Below are positions 9,601 through 21,816 of a DNA stretch of 64,000 nucleotides, in pieces. Position 1 is the first letter of the stretch, and each line of letters begins with the position of its first letter. The DNA comes from Otatea glauca. Lineage: Eukaryota > Streptophyta > Magnoliopsida > Poales > Poaceae. A program made the position numbers and the translations under genes. The notes beneath the pieces were generated by a model, which was not told the origin of the DNA, ran no database searches, and was given only the letters and a program-made list of their open reading frames with translations. Where the stretch lies: contig CM070711.1 of NCBI GenBank assembly GCA_036346275.1, forward strand, positions 67,123,078-67,187,077, given 5' to 3'.

Positions 9601-12600
9601 ATGGACCGAAATTGGATGTATGACACGGACCGTTGCGGCGCAGAGTTCTTTAATGGTGTGACATGTTTTGTAAACGCTGTCACGCGCGCACAAGTCAAGA
9701 ATCATTCGAACTATATGTGTTGTCCATGCGTTGATTGCAAAAACGAGAAGTTGTTTTCTACCATAGAGTCGATACGTGCACACTTACTTCGAAAGGTTTT
9801 CAAGGCTAACTATACCTGTTGGACCGAGCATGGTGAAGATGAGATTCTGCATGAAGGGCAACATATTGATGAAGGTGACAGAGACAACGATATGACGGCG
9901 GTCGAAGATACGTTTGTCGATATCCATGACGACGACCTGGATCAAATGTTGCGTGATGGGGAGGGGGACTTCACGAGTGAAAGAGAGTTTCAAAAGTTCC
10001 AGCGCATGGTAGAGGACTCCACAACTCCATTGTACCCTGGCTGCAAAGAGGAGCAAAAAAAACTGCATACCGTGCTTACACTACTGCAGTTGAAGGCAAG
10101 CAATGGTTGGTCCGATAAGAGCTTCACTGAGCTCTTATGTCTCTTGGGGGACTTGCTTCCAGAGGGTAACGTGTTGCCTACAACTACATACCAGGCCAAG
10201 CAGGTTGTCTGCCCGTTGGGACTAGAAGTACAAAAAATACATGCATGTCCAAGCGATTGCATGTTGTATCGCAATGAGTTTGCACACTTGGATGCCTGTG
10301 CTGTTTGCAAAGCAAAGCGGTATAAGGGCAACGATGATATCCATAACGATGATGTCGTGGTGGAGCATAAGAAGAAGAGATCCCCCCATAAGGTGGTGTG
10401 GTATTTCCCTATAATCCCCTATCTGAAGCGATTGTTTGCGAACAAAAGGCATGCCCAATTGCTACGATGGCACGCCGAAGAGCGTAAGAAGGATGGAATG
10501 CTTAGGCACCCTGCTGATTTTGTGCAATGGAGGAACATCGACAGAAAATATAAGAAGCACTTTGCATATGATGTGAGGAATATAAGGTTCGGGTTGAGTA
10601 CAGATAGGATGAATCCTTTCGGTAACATGAGTAGCCGTCACAGTACTTGGCTGGTGACTCTATGTATCTACAACCTTCCTCCTTGGCTTTGTATGAAGCG
10701 GAAGTACATTATGATGCCACTACTGATCCAAGGGCCTAGGCAACCTGGCAACGATATCGATGTGTTCCTCAAACCATTGGTTGAAGATCTTCTAATACTG
10801 TGGAACAATGGAGTACGGGTATGGGATGAGTACAAAAGAGAGAACTTTATCCTACGCGCATTGTTGTTCATAACCATTAATGATTACCCTGCCCTTGGTA
10901 ACTGTCGGGACGACGACAAAAGGGTTCAACGGATGCGCCCAAAGGCTTGGATGATACAGCTAGCCGGTGGCTGAAGAATTGTCGAAAAATAGCCTACATG
11001 CGACATCGTAGGTTCCTTCGCAAGGATCACCCATACCGCAATAATAAGAGAGCCTTTGACGGGACAAAGGAGATTGCTTTAGCTCCAAAAAATCTGGACA
11101 GGAAAGCAGATATTTGCGTCAGTAAGGATCTTCATATTATTCACTAAAGGAGCCGACAAGACATCTATCCCGAGTTCCCGTGACAAGGCTCCTTTGTGGA
11201 AAAAGATATCGATATTTTGGGTCCTACCGCATCGGGCAACACTTGGAAGTTCGACACGCAATCGACGCCATGCACATAGAGAAGAACGTGTGCGACGGCT
11301 TGCTTGGTATCTTACTGGATATACTTGGCAAAACAAAAGATACCCTCCACGCATGGATGGACCTTGAAGATATGAAACTCGTGAAGGAGCCGCATCACGA
11401 AGACATGGATACAGCAAAAGTACCTACCGTAGCTCGCTACACTCGAGCAAAAAGAAAAATTAGCGTGTGTGAATGCTTGCACAGAGTGGAAGTTCCGTCT
11501 GGTTACTCGCCAACATAAAGAGACTAGTCTCAATGAAAGACTTAAAATTAATTGGCATGAAGTCTCACGATTGCCACGTGATGATGACATGATACTTCCA
11601 ATTGCAATTAGGGTGTTCGCGGAGAAAGTCCGAGACCCAATTATAAAGTTGTGCTCATTCTTCAACGTGATTTCACAGAAGGCCATCGATCCATTGAAAC
11701 TAGATAAGCTGCAGGAAGACGTGGTCCACACTCTCTGCAGGTTCGAGATGTGTTTTCCTCCATCTTTTTTTGATATTATGGTCCATCTCATTGTTCACAT
11801 TATGAAAGAGATACGGATTCTCGGTCCCGTGTTTCTACATCAGATGTATCCTTTTGAGAGGTTTATAGGGGTTATAAAGAAATATGTTCGTAACTGACAT
11901 CGGTCGGAATGTTGCATTGCAGATGGTTGGGGAACCGAAGAGGTCATTGAGTTCTGCGTCGATTATATGGATCTCAAACCGATTGGTGTGCCTACATCAC
12001 GGCATGAGGGCAGGCTACAGGGAAAAGGGACACTGAGCGAGAAATCACTCCGTACAAACAATCTAGCTTCATTCACACAAGCACATTTCGCAGTTTTGGG
12101 ACAATCAGTTGTGGTGGCCCCGTATGTCAACATGCACAAGAGCATACTATCCAGAACAAACCCAGCGAAGTCAGAGGGTTGGATCGCGAGAGAGCATAGA
12201 GATAACTTCGGTGATTGGTTGCGTAGGCACATGATGCATACGGAGACAGAGTGCGCACAGTTGAAAGTGTTTGCTCAGGGACCGTCATCTACAATTCGGA
12301 CATTCCAAGGGTACGACATAAATGGTTTTACATGTTATACAAGAGCACAAGATAAAAAGAGCACGAACCAAAACAGCGGTATCCGTACAGACGCCTACGA
12401 CAGCAATCAAAATAGGGAAAGCTACTACGGATTCATAGAAGAGATTTGGGAGTTTGACTATAGACCTTTGAAGGTCCCTCTTTTTCGGTGCCAATGGGTC
12501 AAGCTTCCAGGGGGTGTTAACATCGATAAATACGGTATCACTACCGTGGACCTCAAACTCGTCGGATACAGGGAAGAGCCATTCGTACTTGCTAATTATG

Positions 12601-12836
12601 TTACATAAATCTTCTTTGTAACTGACCCGGCTAACAAGGAACGCCACGTGGTTATTCAAGGAAAAAGATAGGAACGCCACATGGTTATTCAAGGAAAAAG
12701 AAGGATTGTCGGAGTTCAGAATGTTGTCGACGAGGAAGAATACAACCAGTTCGATGAGCTTCCTCCTTTCGGAGAGAATGTTGAACTAAGTCTCATGGAA
12801 GATAGTGAGGAAGCTACGACGACGCCGCGATCATAA
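9601..12836 (+). pseudogene. CACTA TNP2 transposase, frameshifted
   Basis: The start is ATG at 9601, directly after a splice acceptor; the frame stays open to 10974. The N-terminal transposase-associated domain (PF13963 type) shows CPCVDCKN and YTCWTEHGE. The TNP2 domain (Transposase_21, PF02992 type) covers PHKVVWYFPIIPYLKRLF, DYPALGN and, after a frameshift near 10895, WLKNCRKIAYMRHRRFL. MHIEKNVCDGLLG follows at 11270-11310. A DUF4218-like segment (PPSFFDIMVHL, QMYPFERFIG) lies at 11600-11900, and a DUF4216-like segment (FRCQWVKLPGGV) at 12420-12600. The C-terminus ends at 12836. At least one more frameshift lies near 11150-11200 and a stop at 11895. It encoded the TNPD-type catalytic transposase, now non-functional. 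Confidence 0.92.
12638..12703 (+). repeat. 33-bp tandem duplication inside TNP2
   Basis: GGAACGCCACGTGG plus the following 19 bp at 12638-12670 are repeated at 12671-12703 with few differences. The length is a multiple of three, so the duplication by itself keeps the frame. It follows the DUF4216-like segment. Confidence 0.85.
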
Positions 12837-13302
12837 CGAAGGTCGATCGTAGCTTAGTTGTTCAAATTAAAGATATGCTTTCTTTCGTACGAACAACATG
12901 TTTATTTTCTCTTGTGTAAAAATTAATGTATTATATGAGGCAATGGATTGGATTGCATTTGTGTGAATTGTTACAAGTCACACCATCCGTGTCATGCATC
13001 CTCCTTCTATCCATCTACAATTTATTTATTATTTCAAAATTTGAAATTTGTAAGCCTTAATATGAATTTTTAAGCACTATTTGATATTTGAACTATTAAA
13101 ACAGTGAGCAATTTGGTTTTTCTGAATTTTAGAACTTAGTCAAAATTAGGGGAAAATATTTATATAACATATTACATGTCCTGTAGTATGCCTCAAAAAA
13201 ATTTCAGATTATTTGGATCAAATTTGATAGTATTTCGTCGGTCTGTGAAATGACATAAATCGAAGTTCTATCAGATATATCATCATTGTTCTTCTCTTTA
13301 AC

Positions 13303-13510
13303 CCGGCAGTGATACTTCGTACTACTGCCGGTTCACAAATAGATCCGGTAGTGATAGTGACTTATCACTGCCGATTCTAGTAAAACCCGGCAGCAATACG
13401 AAGTATCACTGCTGGGGTTAAAGAGAGCCGACACCCGGCAGTGATATTCTATCACTGCAGGTTCTTTTGGGACCCGACAGTGATAGTCCACCCCTATAAA
13501 TATCACTGCC
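13303..13510. repeat. Internal subterminal-type repeat array with TATA box
   Basis: The same CCGGCAGTGATA / TATCACTGCCGG motifs that mark the two ends of the CACTA recur here in its middle. The array ends in a TATA box (TATAAATA at 13495-13502), just as the left end does. It lies between TNP2 and the Ptta-ULP1 gene, so it would be the promoter of the latter. No CACTA terminus was found next to it, so nesting of two elements is not proven. Confidence 0.8.
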
Positions 13511-15626
13511 GTGTCCAACCATTGCCCTTCTCCTGTCACTTGCATCTCCGCCACCTTCACCTCCGCGCCTTCGGCCGCATCGAGCCTCCCCGTCGCTGTC
13601 TCGGGCCTCCCCGCCATCAACTGCGCCTCCGCGCCGCCTCGAGCCTCCCCGTCACCACCTCGTCCTCCCCGCACTCGCCGCCGTCGTGTCCCCTCGCCTT
13701 CGTCGCCGCCGTTGCATTCCCACTGAGGTGAAGCCCTTTTTCTCCCTTCCCCGTGCTTGTTCTGTTCTTGTTGACTTAACAAAAGAAATTTGAGGTTCTG
13801 AAACTAGTAGAAGTTGCAGAAAAAGGAACAAGCATGGCATGATCTCCACTTCATTCGAACATTTATTCAAGTTAAAAAATATTTAATGAAACTAGTAGAA
13901 AGGAATCAGTAATTGGAACAAAGTAAATGTGGTCCATGTTAATACCTCTAATTTGCTGCATCTCATATGCTGATTTTGTTAGCAAACAATTGACAAAAAA
14001 TGACATATTGTAGAATTGAAGACATGGTTTACCTTATGAAACTGGTCCAAGCTCTCTAGGCAAGATGGAATACTGTTGTTCCAATATTTTCAATTGAAAT
14101 GGATATTTTTCCTTGATAAATATATTTGAATCTGTGATCACCGATACAATCAAGCCATACTGTTGTTTGATGTCAAATGTTTGATATGGTCTGTTAGTTG
14201 CATATTAGAATAAAAATAGAAGTTTCATCTGCTGAGTGACTCAAATGATAAAGAGATCTGTAGTTTGTGCTCTCTAATAATTAATTGCATGTGGATTCTA
14301 ATAAATGCTAATCAGATTGCATAGTGATATGAGTTTAATTTGTTCATTAAGATTCTATTATAACAGTGAATTTAATTGCCTGTTGTTTGCTAATCTACTT
14401 TTGTCTTCAAGTAGTACACGGCAGCTCATGTCATTTGTTGCCCATATGTTATCTATTAGAAAGAGTAATATGTTATAATTATCTTCCTGTGATACACAGA
14501 GGCTTGGGAGATACAAGTGACAGGAGAGGGATAGGGTTGGGTGAAAAAATGATCATAATGGTGTGTGGCTGCTGTGACCTTGCTGCCTTGACGTTGCTCG
14601 ATGATGACAATGGGTGAAAAATGATCATAACAGTTAATTTTGCGAGTTTGGCCTTGAACCGGTAGATAAGTCTTTCTGTTGCTCAATTATGATAACCATT
14701 CAAGCTTGATATTGTATTGTTTAGCACCTATCAGTATTGTTTTGTTGCTTTTACTTTGATTTTCGAGGTATTGGACAGTACATAGTATAATCTGTTCATT
14801 AAGATTCTATTATAACAGTGAATTCAATTATCAATTCTTTATTGTGCATGTTAAGGTAGTAAGGGTTCGAGGCCTAATTCGCTGAATTAATTTGTTTAGC
14901 CCATTTGTGATTTAAGTTGAAGATTTAAATCTTCAATCAAACCCTAAATCTGAGAGCACCATAAAAAAATTCACGTCAATTATGTTTTTTTATCATATTG
15001 TCTTACATTCTCTTAAATTTGCTTGTAGTATGATGCTTGGCAGTAAAATTAACTTTCTGACATCATACTATAAGGCTACTTGTTGTTTGCTCCAAAGATG
15101 TATGTGTATGTATCCTCCAAAGATGAATGTGTATGTATCCTTGAAAGATGTATGTGTATGTATCCTCCAAAGATGTATATGTATGTATTCTTCAAAGATG
15201 TATGTGTATGTATCCTTGATAAGTTCGGGGATTGTTGTGTACATTATTATTGAGTACTCCTTCTTTCAATAAATCTTAGCCATATTTTAATTTTACAATT
15301 TGTGTTGAAATTGAAATTGAGGAAGACAGGAGAGAAAATGACTTAGATCGATCTGCTACTGCCTCTAAGTTTAAGCCTTAATGATAATCTATATGAAAAC
15401 AATCTCGAGTGAGTGCAAAATATCACGAGACTTACTTTAAAACACTCGTAGGGACATATATACTACCATAGTATAGAAAAGGATCCTAATTAGAACTTGT
15501 TTTGCATTGGAATACGTACGCTCATAGGCTTTTATATCTATGTTCATTCGTTATGTCAATCTTCATTTGTATGTGTGTTTCAAAAATGAGCTTGTTAATT
15601 TGAAATTTTCGATAAACTTGCTAGGA
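13511..15626 (+). other. Leader and intron region of the second CACTA gene
   Basis: A GC-rich Ser/Pro/Arg-coding leader (13520-13730) is followed by about 1.9 kb of AT-rich DNA, ending in a splice acceptor (GCTAG) before ATG 15627. This looks like a leader exon and long intron. A direct repeat of TTCATTAAGATTCTATTATA occurs at about 14344 and 14797. No coding domain was seen. Confidence 0.45.
15092..15216 (+). repeat. 25-bp tandem repeat, five copies
   Basis: Units start at 15092, 15117, 15142, 15167 and 15192, each CCAAAGATGTATGTGTATG or similar followed by TATCCT. It lies in the presumed leader intron of the second CACTA gene. Confidence 0.9.
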
Positions 15627-18600
15627 ATGGCCTTTGACCAAGGACAAGTGCCGGAGGGAGCTGGGCCCTCAAATATCGACGAAGGAGGAACGGGTAGCCC
15701 GAACCATAGCCCAACGTCCTACCTGAATTTGCAGGATCCTGCCATAGACCAACCTGACGTCAGTAACGTAGGCGAGGTAAAGTATTAGTGTACTGTGGTT
15801 CTCAAAACATTGTTGGCCAAGACGACTCATGAGAAGATCAAATTGCAGGCTCAGACGTCTGATCAACGAAGGCAGCGCACAAGTCATGGTCCAAACAAGA
15901 TGCCTAAGGGACTTTTTAACGTAGTGGAACTCTCGGCAGTCGGGGAACCTGCTCTACCCGAGTCATCGTTGGGGCCGTACAGGACAGCATGCGGTGTTCT
16001 TGCTAGAGATGATGTGCCCATCAGCTACAGATCGTGGATTGGTCGCCAAGGTGACCCATGGGTGGTTCCCAATGACTTGAAGAACTCGTTGTGGGACAAG
16101 CTGAAACAAGTGTTCCAGTTCCCCCAAGGGACCGAGCTGGTTGGAAAGAAACGTGCACTATCCATCAAGTGCACATCGTGGAAGAATTGGAAGACAGCAC
16201 TAAATAAGAACTATGTGAAGAAGAATGAAACGCCTAATTTTGACACGTACCTAGAGTTAAGAGAGTTCTGGAAGGACTTTGTGGCGTACAAGAGGTCTGA
16301 AGAAGCACAGATAGTAAGTCAAAGGAACAAGGCAAACACGGATAAAAATATTCACCCTCACACACTAGGGACAGGAGGGTACGTGAAGAAAATACCAGCA
16401 TGTGATCGGACCGAAGAAGAACTAACCCGCAAGGGTGTCATTTCTGCGACGGCCGTCTTGAGCGAACAATCGAAGCACTGGTTGCTTGAGAGGGGTGCTT
16501 CTATCTCCGATGATGGCAACTTAAGCTTCGCGGCGCAGAGAGCGTGAAGTGTCGCGTAGAATCACGGATGCTCACATGCGCCTTCCCAAGGATCTTTCTC
16601 GCCAAGAAGGGAGAATGACGAGCCAACCGTAGCCCCGGTAACAAGGAGCATCCAGTCGCACTCCGAGGAGTTGGTTTGGTGCCGTGGAAAGAAGTTTTCC
16701 AGCAGACGCATGGTTGTACAAGCGCTCAAGAGACAACGAAGATCAACTGGACCGTCAAATACAAGATGTTTGTGGCGAGCGTTAGAGGAACAGAGAGCGG
16801 AACTAGATAAGGTTGTGGAATAAGCAAGATGTAAAGCTCTCACCACGACCGCCGCCTGGAGAAATCCCTGAGCTCATCAGTCCTGGTGCTCGTAAGAGCA
16901 GTTGCGCGTCCACAGGGTTTCCCGAAGAGCACGGACTCCATTTTCCTGTAGATGACATCAAAGAACCGACACCGTGCAAGCTATATTTGTCCGCACATGG
17001 CATTACAATCAAGGTGGCTGAGGGCAGGGCTTGGCCATACCAGGAGACGCGGTTTTGCATCGCCGCCTGATACCGCAGGATTCGCTGTGGTCGGTGGACA
17101 AAGTAGTCCGCCAATACCGTAAATGGAGGTAGAGATCCCTGGCGAGGACGGAATCATAATACTAGGAGAAAACGTGCATAGCTTCCTCGCGTGGCGCAAG
17201 AGCTTGATTAAGTTTGGCCCGGACGATGAGGACGACGAAGATGATGAACAGCCGCGCTCTGCACACGGAGACCTCCCGCCCTGGTCGCCACCACAGAGAC
17301 AAAGTCCAACTCCTCCGCGGCACCAACCAGAAAAAGTCCGACTCCGCCAGAATCTGAGAAGAATCGAACACCAGCACCATCTCGCAAGTCAGCAGCGTCC
17401 TCGAAGAAATCTCAATCATCTGTGAAGCAAGGACAATCCCAGAAGAAATTACCAGCTGACATGACTGAGGAAGAACGGAAAAGGCATGTAAGCGCCAGCG
17501 TAACATCTCACTTTAAAAAGGTGCCACCACCTGAGAAGACTAAAGTTGACGAGAACGCGCAAAAGTTTTTCTCGAGTATGGCAAAAGTGCAAAAGACGGG
17601 GCAGGCTTCTGAACCTTGCAAAATATCGGACTACGAGCGCATATCCAGAAAGCAATACTTGAAGGCGGCTAGTGCCGAAGCGTTGATGTTGGATGCTCAG
17701 GCAGATCCTGCTCAACGAGAAGCTCAGCAGCAAGGTCTCAGGTGGAAATTCTTTATGGGGAAATCGCTGGTTGAACCAGCTCATTTCGACCACTTGACAA
17801 CACAACTGCGGCGCGTCCATCAGTGGTACATGCAGCAGTCCAACGAAGGTATGGAGTTGTTCGCAGTCCGATACACGGAGCAAGATTTTCACAACGGGGA
17901 TAACATCTTCTGGGTGAATTTTGAGGAGGTGTACATGTTGTACCAGCAAGATGCCCTGGACGTGAATATACTTCGAATGTGGACTTTGTAAGTTACTACG
18001 TATATTATTGTGCATTCTTGTACTGTTTAATTGCATGTCTGACTTCTTTCGTATGTAGAATGGAGATACAGATTTGTAGAAGAAATGGCAATGACAATCT
18101 AGGATTCCTAGATCCGGGGCTTATCAATGAGAAGCTTGTGAAGGACAATCCACAGTACAATGAAGACTATTTATTTAATACTTTTTTGAAGCTGCAATAC
18201 AAAACCCTATAACTTTAAGTATGTATTTCCCTACTTCTAATACCGTTTTACTGTTTTTGCGTAACACGCATGATGTTGGAGTAATTGACTACGTTGACAT
18301 ATATGTGTAGGTTTCACTGGGTCCTCCTCGTCATCCAGTTACATGCTAGCAGGATTTTTGTCTTGGACTCTAGGAGAATACCAACTAAGCAGTATCAAGA
18401 CTTTTGGGACATGCTTACAGGTAAACTCGATCGTTGTATTATTGCTCTAGCAATATTCTATTCTACTTCATTTAAGTTTACTTAATATTCAAAATCATTC
18501 ACAGGGCATTCGCACGATACTGCAAGAAATGTGTTCGCTATCGTCCCTACAGGAAACATTTCGAAATAGTAACCGACTTTCCATGTATGAGGCAGGACTC

Positions 18601-18883
18601 AGGAAACAATTTATGAGCATACTATGTATGTACAAATTTACATTCAATTGTCACGGAGACTGTGGGCTATAACGAAGCTATGGTACGTAATTACACATTG
18701 ATGCCTACCTTTTTTTCATTTAACATACATCTTCATTAATTAACTTTCTCTTTTCTTCAATAACAGCGCTCCAAACTGAAAACCAATAAGTTATTGCTGA
18801 CAGAAATTATAGCAATTCAAGAACAGCTCGCTGGATTCATTCATGACGAAGTCATCCATCCAAACGGCGAGTTCCACGCGTAG
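15627..18883 (+). pseudogene. CACTA Ptta/En-Spm plus ULP1-like protease gene, decayed
   Basis: Exon 1 is 15627-15776 and exon 2 starts at 15849 (phase 0). Residues typical of the Ptta/En-Spm plant transposase domain (PF03004 type) follow: DPWVVPNDLKNSLWDKL, LREFWKDFVAYKRSEEA and GTGGYVKKIPACDR. After a stop at 16545-16547 a degenerate segment contains GVGLVPWKEVF, and 16920-17070 contains IKEPTPCKLYLSAHGI. Later exons end at 17987 and resume at 18059, 18311, about 18506 and about 18769. They form a C48/ULP1-like protease with FHWVLLVI (His), VLDSRR (Asp) and DFPCMRQDSGNN (Gln). The codon where the nucleophile Cys stands in relatives is TGA at 18614-18616. A frameshift lies near 18200. The tail EQLAGFIHDEVIHPNGEFHA ends at TAG 18881-18883. 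Confidence 0.88.
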
Positions 18884-19179
18884 CCTCATCGCTCTCATTC
18901 TACTGTGGCCGGTGCAAAATCAAAGTCAATGAGAAGAGATGAGATGAGATGTAGTCGAATTTCATTTGTAAATAAATCATTGTAAAAACAAAGTATTGTG
19001 ATGCTTAATTTAATATATTTGAATTATGATTTTAACGATGCTTTGTATATACATGGATATATTTGAATTATGATTTGAACGATGCTTTATATACTATATA
19101 TGGACACTGTATAAACAATTGTATAAATATATATATATTGAACAAAAAATATGCAATAAAAATATTTGGTTCACGGCTT

Positions 19180-19207
19180 GTCACTGCCGATTCTTGAGAA
19201 AACGATT

Positions 19208-19253
<46 letters not shown>

Positions 19254-19482
19254 TGTCGGATTGAGGTATAACCTGGCAGTGATAGTCCTATATCACTGCC
19301 GGTTTTATGTATAATCGGCAGTGATAATTATTATCACTGCCGGATTTTAGTTTAACCCGACAATGATAGTACAATATCACTACTGGTTCTATATAGAATC
19401 GGAATATCACTGCCGACCAATCACTGCCGCCACCAATGATCGACAGTGATGATGTTTTGGAACCGATAGTAATATGCTGCTC
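19180..19482. repeat. Right subterminal repeat array of the 11.3-kb CACTA
   Basis: TATCACTGCCGGTT-type repeats in both directions, interrupted by a perfect (AT)20 microsatellite at 19211-19250. The array ends next to the right terminus TGTAGTAGTG. Confidence 0.85.
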
Positions 19483-19800
19483 TGTAGTAGTGTCAATACA
19501 TGGCGCTGAAACATGATCACCCTTCAAGTAGATGCATGCACTTACCTGGCATTGGGTAAAACGTCCTTGTCCCCGAACGATCTCAGTCTCTGGAGAACGA
19601 GTGTCTCGATGACGGCAGGGTCACCATGGTGCTCGCAGCAGTCGACAACGACCGTGGCAGCCCGGCCGTCCTCACCTCGTTCCTCGTACGCATTGATGAA
19701 GTGGATTGCCATGAAAGGTAGCACCTCGACGCTCGCCACCTACAAAACAACAAATCGTCGCCTAGATGGGAGCACAAACAAGAACAATGGAAGTATGTGG

Positions 19801-20167
19801 CAGGATTTCAAATATCGACGAAAATAGCTCGAAAATTTTCGACCGTATCGAGCCGGCTCGATAAACTATAACGGTCGATAAATCGGTCTAATTCAAAAAA
19901 TTTAGGAAATTTTATGCGACGTAAACCGGTCGAAACTCGGTGAAAATCAGTCAAAATTTGGTTTTTGAATTGTTTCGTTTAGTTTGCCAAATTTTTTTTG
20001 AAGAAAACCGATCGAAAGTCGGCAAAACCAGTCGATTTTCGAATTTTTTCTTTTTTCCTTTTACTGGTGAGCTCAAAAAGTTTGACTTCGAAACCATCCG
20101 GTTTCTATCGAAAATCGGTGCCGAGCGGTGGGCCATTTTCGAGCTCAAAACGATATTGTAATCCCTG
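19801..20167. mobile_element. Small non-autonomous hAT element in CCD8-like intron 2
   Basis: The termini are CAGGATTTCAAATATCG and, as reverse complement of the right end, CAGGGATTACAATATCG. The 8-bp flanks GTATGTGG (19793-19800) and GTATGCGG (20168-20175) match at 7 of 8 positions, as expected for an old hAT target duplication. The inside is rich in TCGAAAA/ACCGGTCG motifs and has no coding capacity. It lies in the 483-bp intron 2 of the broken CCD8 copy. Confidence 0.85.
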
Positions 20168-21314
20168 GTATGCGGTGGATTCATTACTGCACTCTAGAGA
20201 CACAACAAAGATGTGGGCTTACAATTTTGCCGGTGGACTTGCACATGACGTGCATGTAGCTCCCGGACGTGGGGAGCCAATCGAAGGCATAGAACTGGGC
20301 CAGCTCGGACTTGAGCAGGCTGGTCGACGAGTACCGGAGCGGCATCTCGGGCACGACGACGTAGTTCTCGGTGACGGCGAACGAGTGCATCCACCCCGGC
20401 GTCGGCCCGCCACGGCAGTCCACCCTGCCGACCACCTTCCTCTCGTTGCTCCCCGCCGCCATCCTCACGACAAGGTGGCCAGGCCGGGCAAGGTCCGGAA
20501 GCAGCGTCAAGAACTCGGATTCGGTCACAATCGGGTGCGCGGACTGTAGTATCATGCTACCTAACTTGTCCGTGTAACGAAACTTCCCGACCGTGTCGAG
20601 CGAGTGCGGGTCTATCAGGATGGAGCTCTTGGTGGTCTCCGTGAGGCACATCACCCGCCCGTCGCCGAGGGGCAGCACGGCGCTGTTCGGGTTGTCCGTG
20701 AGCACCGCGCCGCTGAAGAGCCCGACTACGTTGCTCACGCGGTCGATCGAGCAGGTTCGCGGCCTTGGGACACTGGGAGAACTCGCGCAGGCGTGGCTGG
20801 CCGTGCACCTTGGCGGCCTTGTACGCGTCGGACTCGATCTGCCGGTGCCCGCCGGTGGCATCCCCGTGCCGGAATGAAACGCGGACGAGTGTCGCGTAGC
20901 CGTCGAACAAGTGGTGGAACGCGCGACCGCCTACGTCCCACAGCCCTGGCCCGTTCATCAGGTACGTGCCATTCTGCAGCAGAGTTTCGCAGGAGCAACA
21001 TACAGCTTAGTCATATCAGCTTAACCCCAGCGAAGGATTCTGTTGAGAAACGTAAGAAGCTAGGCACGTACAAGCCAAAGCGGTAGGTGTCCCTCGACGG
21101 CCAAGTCGCCTTCCCAACGTTCTTGCCGGACGCTGGCCCAAGCAGACAGCTTTGTGCCGCTGTCTCCTGCAGCTTCCTCCCCTAACGTGGCTGCCTTCAC
21201 GGCACGGACGGGGCTGCGTGCCATTTCCGAGCTGAGATTGATCTGTCTGCAACGAGGGTGAGAGAGGCTGAAGGACTTAGGAGTGGTGCATAGCGAGGGA
21301 ATGGAGGCCGCCAT

Positions 21315-21816
21315 GCTTGTGTTGTCGTGTTGTTTGAATTGTCTCAATGGATGACTCCTCGGCATGACCATGTATTTATGTAGCAACCAACAGTTTTGAA
21401 GAGGCATATGCTGCGAAAATACATCAAATGTCTGTTGGGAATGTAGGTGTCCGAGAATGGAAGCTCGGCAACAGAGCAGACCGGAAGAAGTATGTACCTC
21501 ATGAAGCAAGGACTAGCCAGAGCTCCGTGAAAATGATGTCTGGTAGTTCCAAAACAATCTATAAAAAATCTACCAGAGATAGGCTATGACAAGTTCTATC
21601 GACTTGCAAAGTTTCAAATTCAAGGTTGAACATGCGAGATATGAAAATTACAAACGCACTCAAAAGGCGATTTGTTAGGCAAAGAGTACTGTATGAGTGG
21701 GTTGAGCAGTGTTTTGACTAGTCTTTTGAAAATAAATAAAGAAATAAAGGTGTAGCAACACAGTGACATAGCGTTAGAGGATCCTTGAGTGTTCGTAGCC
21801 TCTCGTTAGCCGCCAT
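21315..21816. other. 5' flank of the broken CCD8 copy
   Basis: About 500 bp of former promoter DNA of the minus-strand gene. A segment at 21690-21750 (GAGCAGTGTTTTGA and AAATAAAGAAATAAAGGTG) recurs at 25884-25942 beyond the hAT element. This links the two sides of the hAT and the third CCD8 relic. No other feature was seen. Confidence 0.5.

Larger units (their letters stand above)
8210..19492 (+). mobile_element. CACTA (En/Spm) transposon, 11.3 kb
   Basis: The left end is CACTACTACAT and the right end is TGTAGTAGTG. The flanking 3-bp target duplications are TCA at 8207-8209 and TCA at 19493-19495. Arrays of TATCACTGCCGGTT-type subterminal repeats lie inside both ends and, unusually, also at 13303-13510. 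The element carries a TNP2 gene and a Ptta/En-Spm gene fused to a ULP1-like protease, both on the plus strand and both broken. It is inserted in intron 3 of the minus-strand CCD8-like pseudogene, whose exons 3 and 4 it separates. Confidence 0.95.
7883..21314 (-). pseudogene. CCD8-like carotenoid cleavage dioxygenase, split by CACTA
   Basis: Exons on the minus strand: exon 1 21072-21314 (MAASIPSL start, ending HLPLWL), exon 2 20223-20973, exon 3 19546-19739, exon 4 7883-8175. Exons 3 and 4 are exactly as long as in the intact copy (194 and 293 bp), and the splice sites match. The product would be a strigolactone-pathway dioxygenase. The seen His motifs are QSAHPIV and GWMHSF in exon 2 and HFINAYEE in exon 3; the fourth, in exon 5, is missing because exon 5 is absent. 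Exon 2 is 751 bp and carries a net +1 frameshift near 20753, between the KAANLLDR and RVSNVVGLF segments. Intron 3 contains the 11.3-kb CACTA and intron 2 a 367-bp hAT. Exons 1-3 are clearly diverged from the intact copy, while exon 4 is about 85% identical in protein. It is a paralogue, now a pseudogene. Confidence 0.9.

Noticed and set aside
20184..20861. Exon 2 of the broken CCD8 copy as a separate intact gene
   Set aside because: The frame starts after the frameshift near 20753 and lacks exon 1; matching splice sites show it is part of a larger broken gene.
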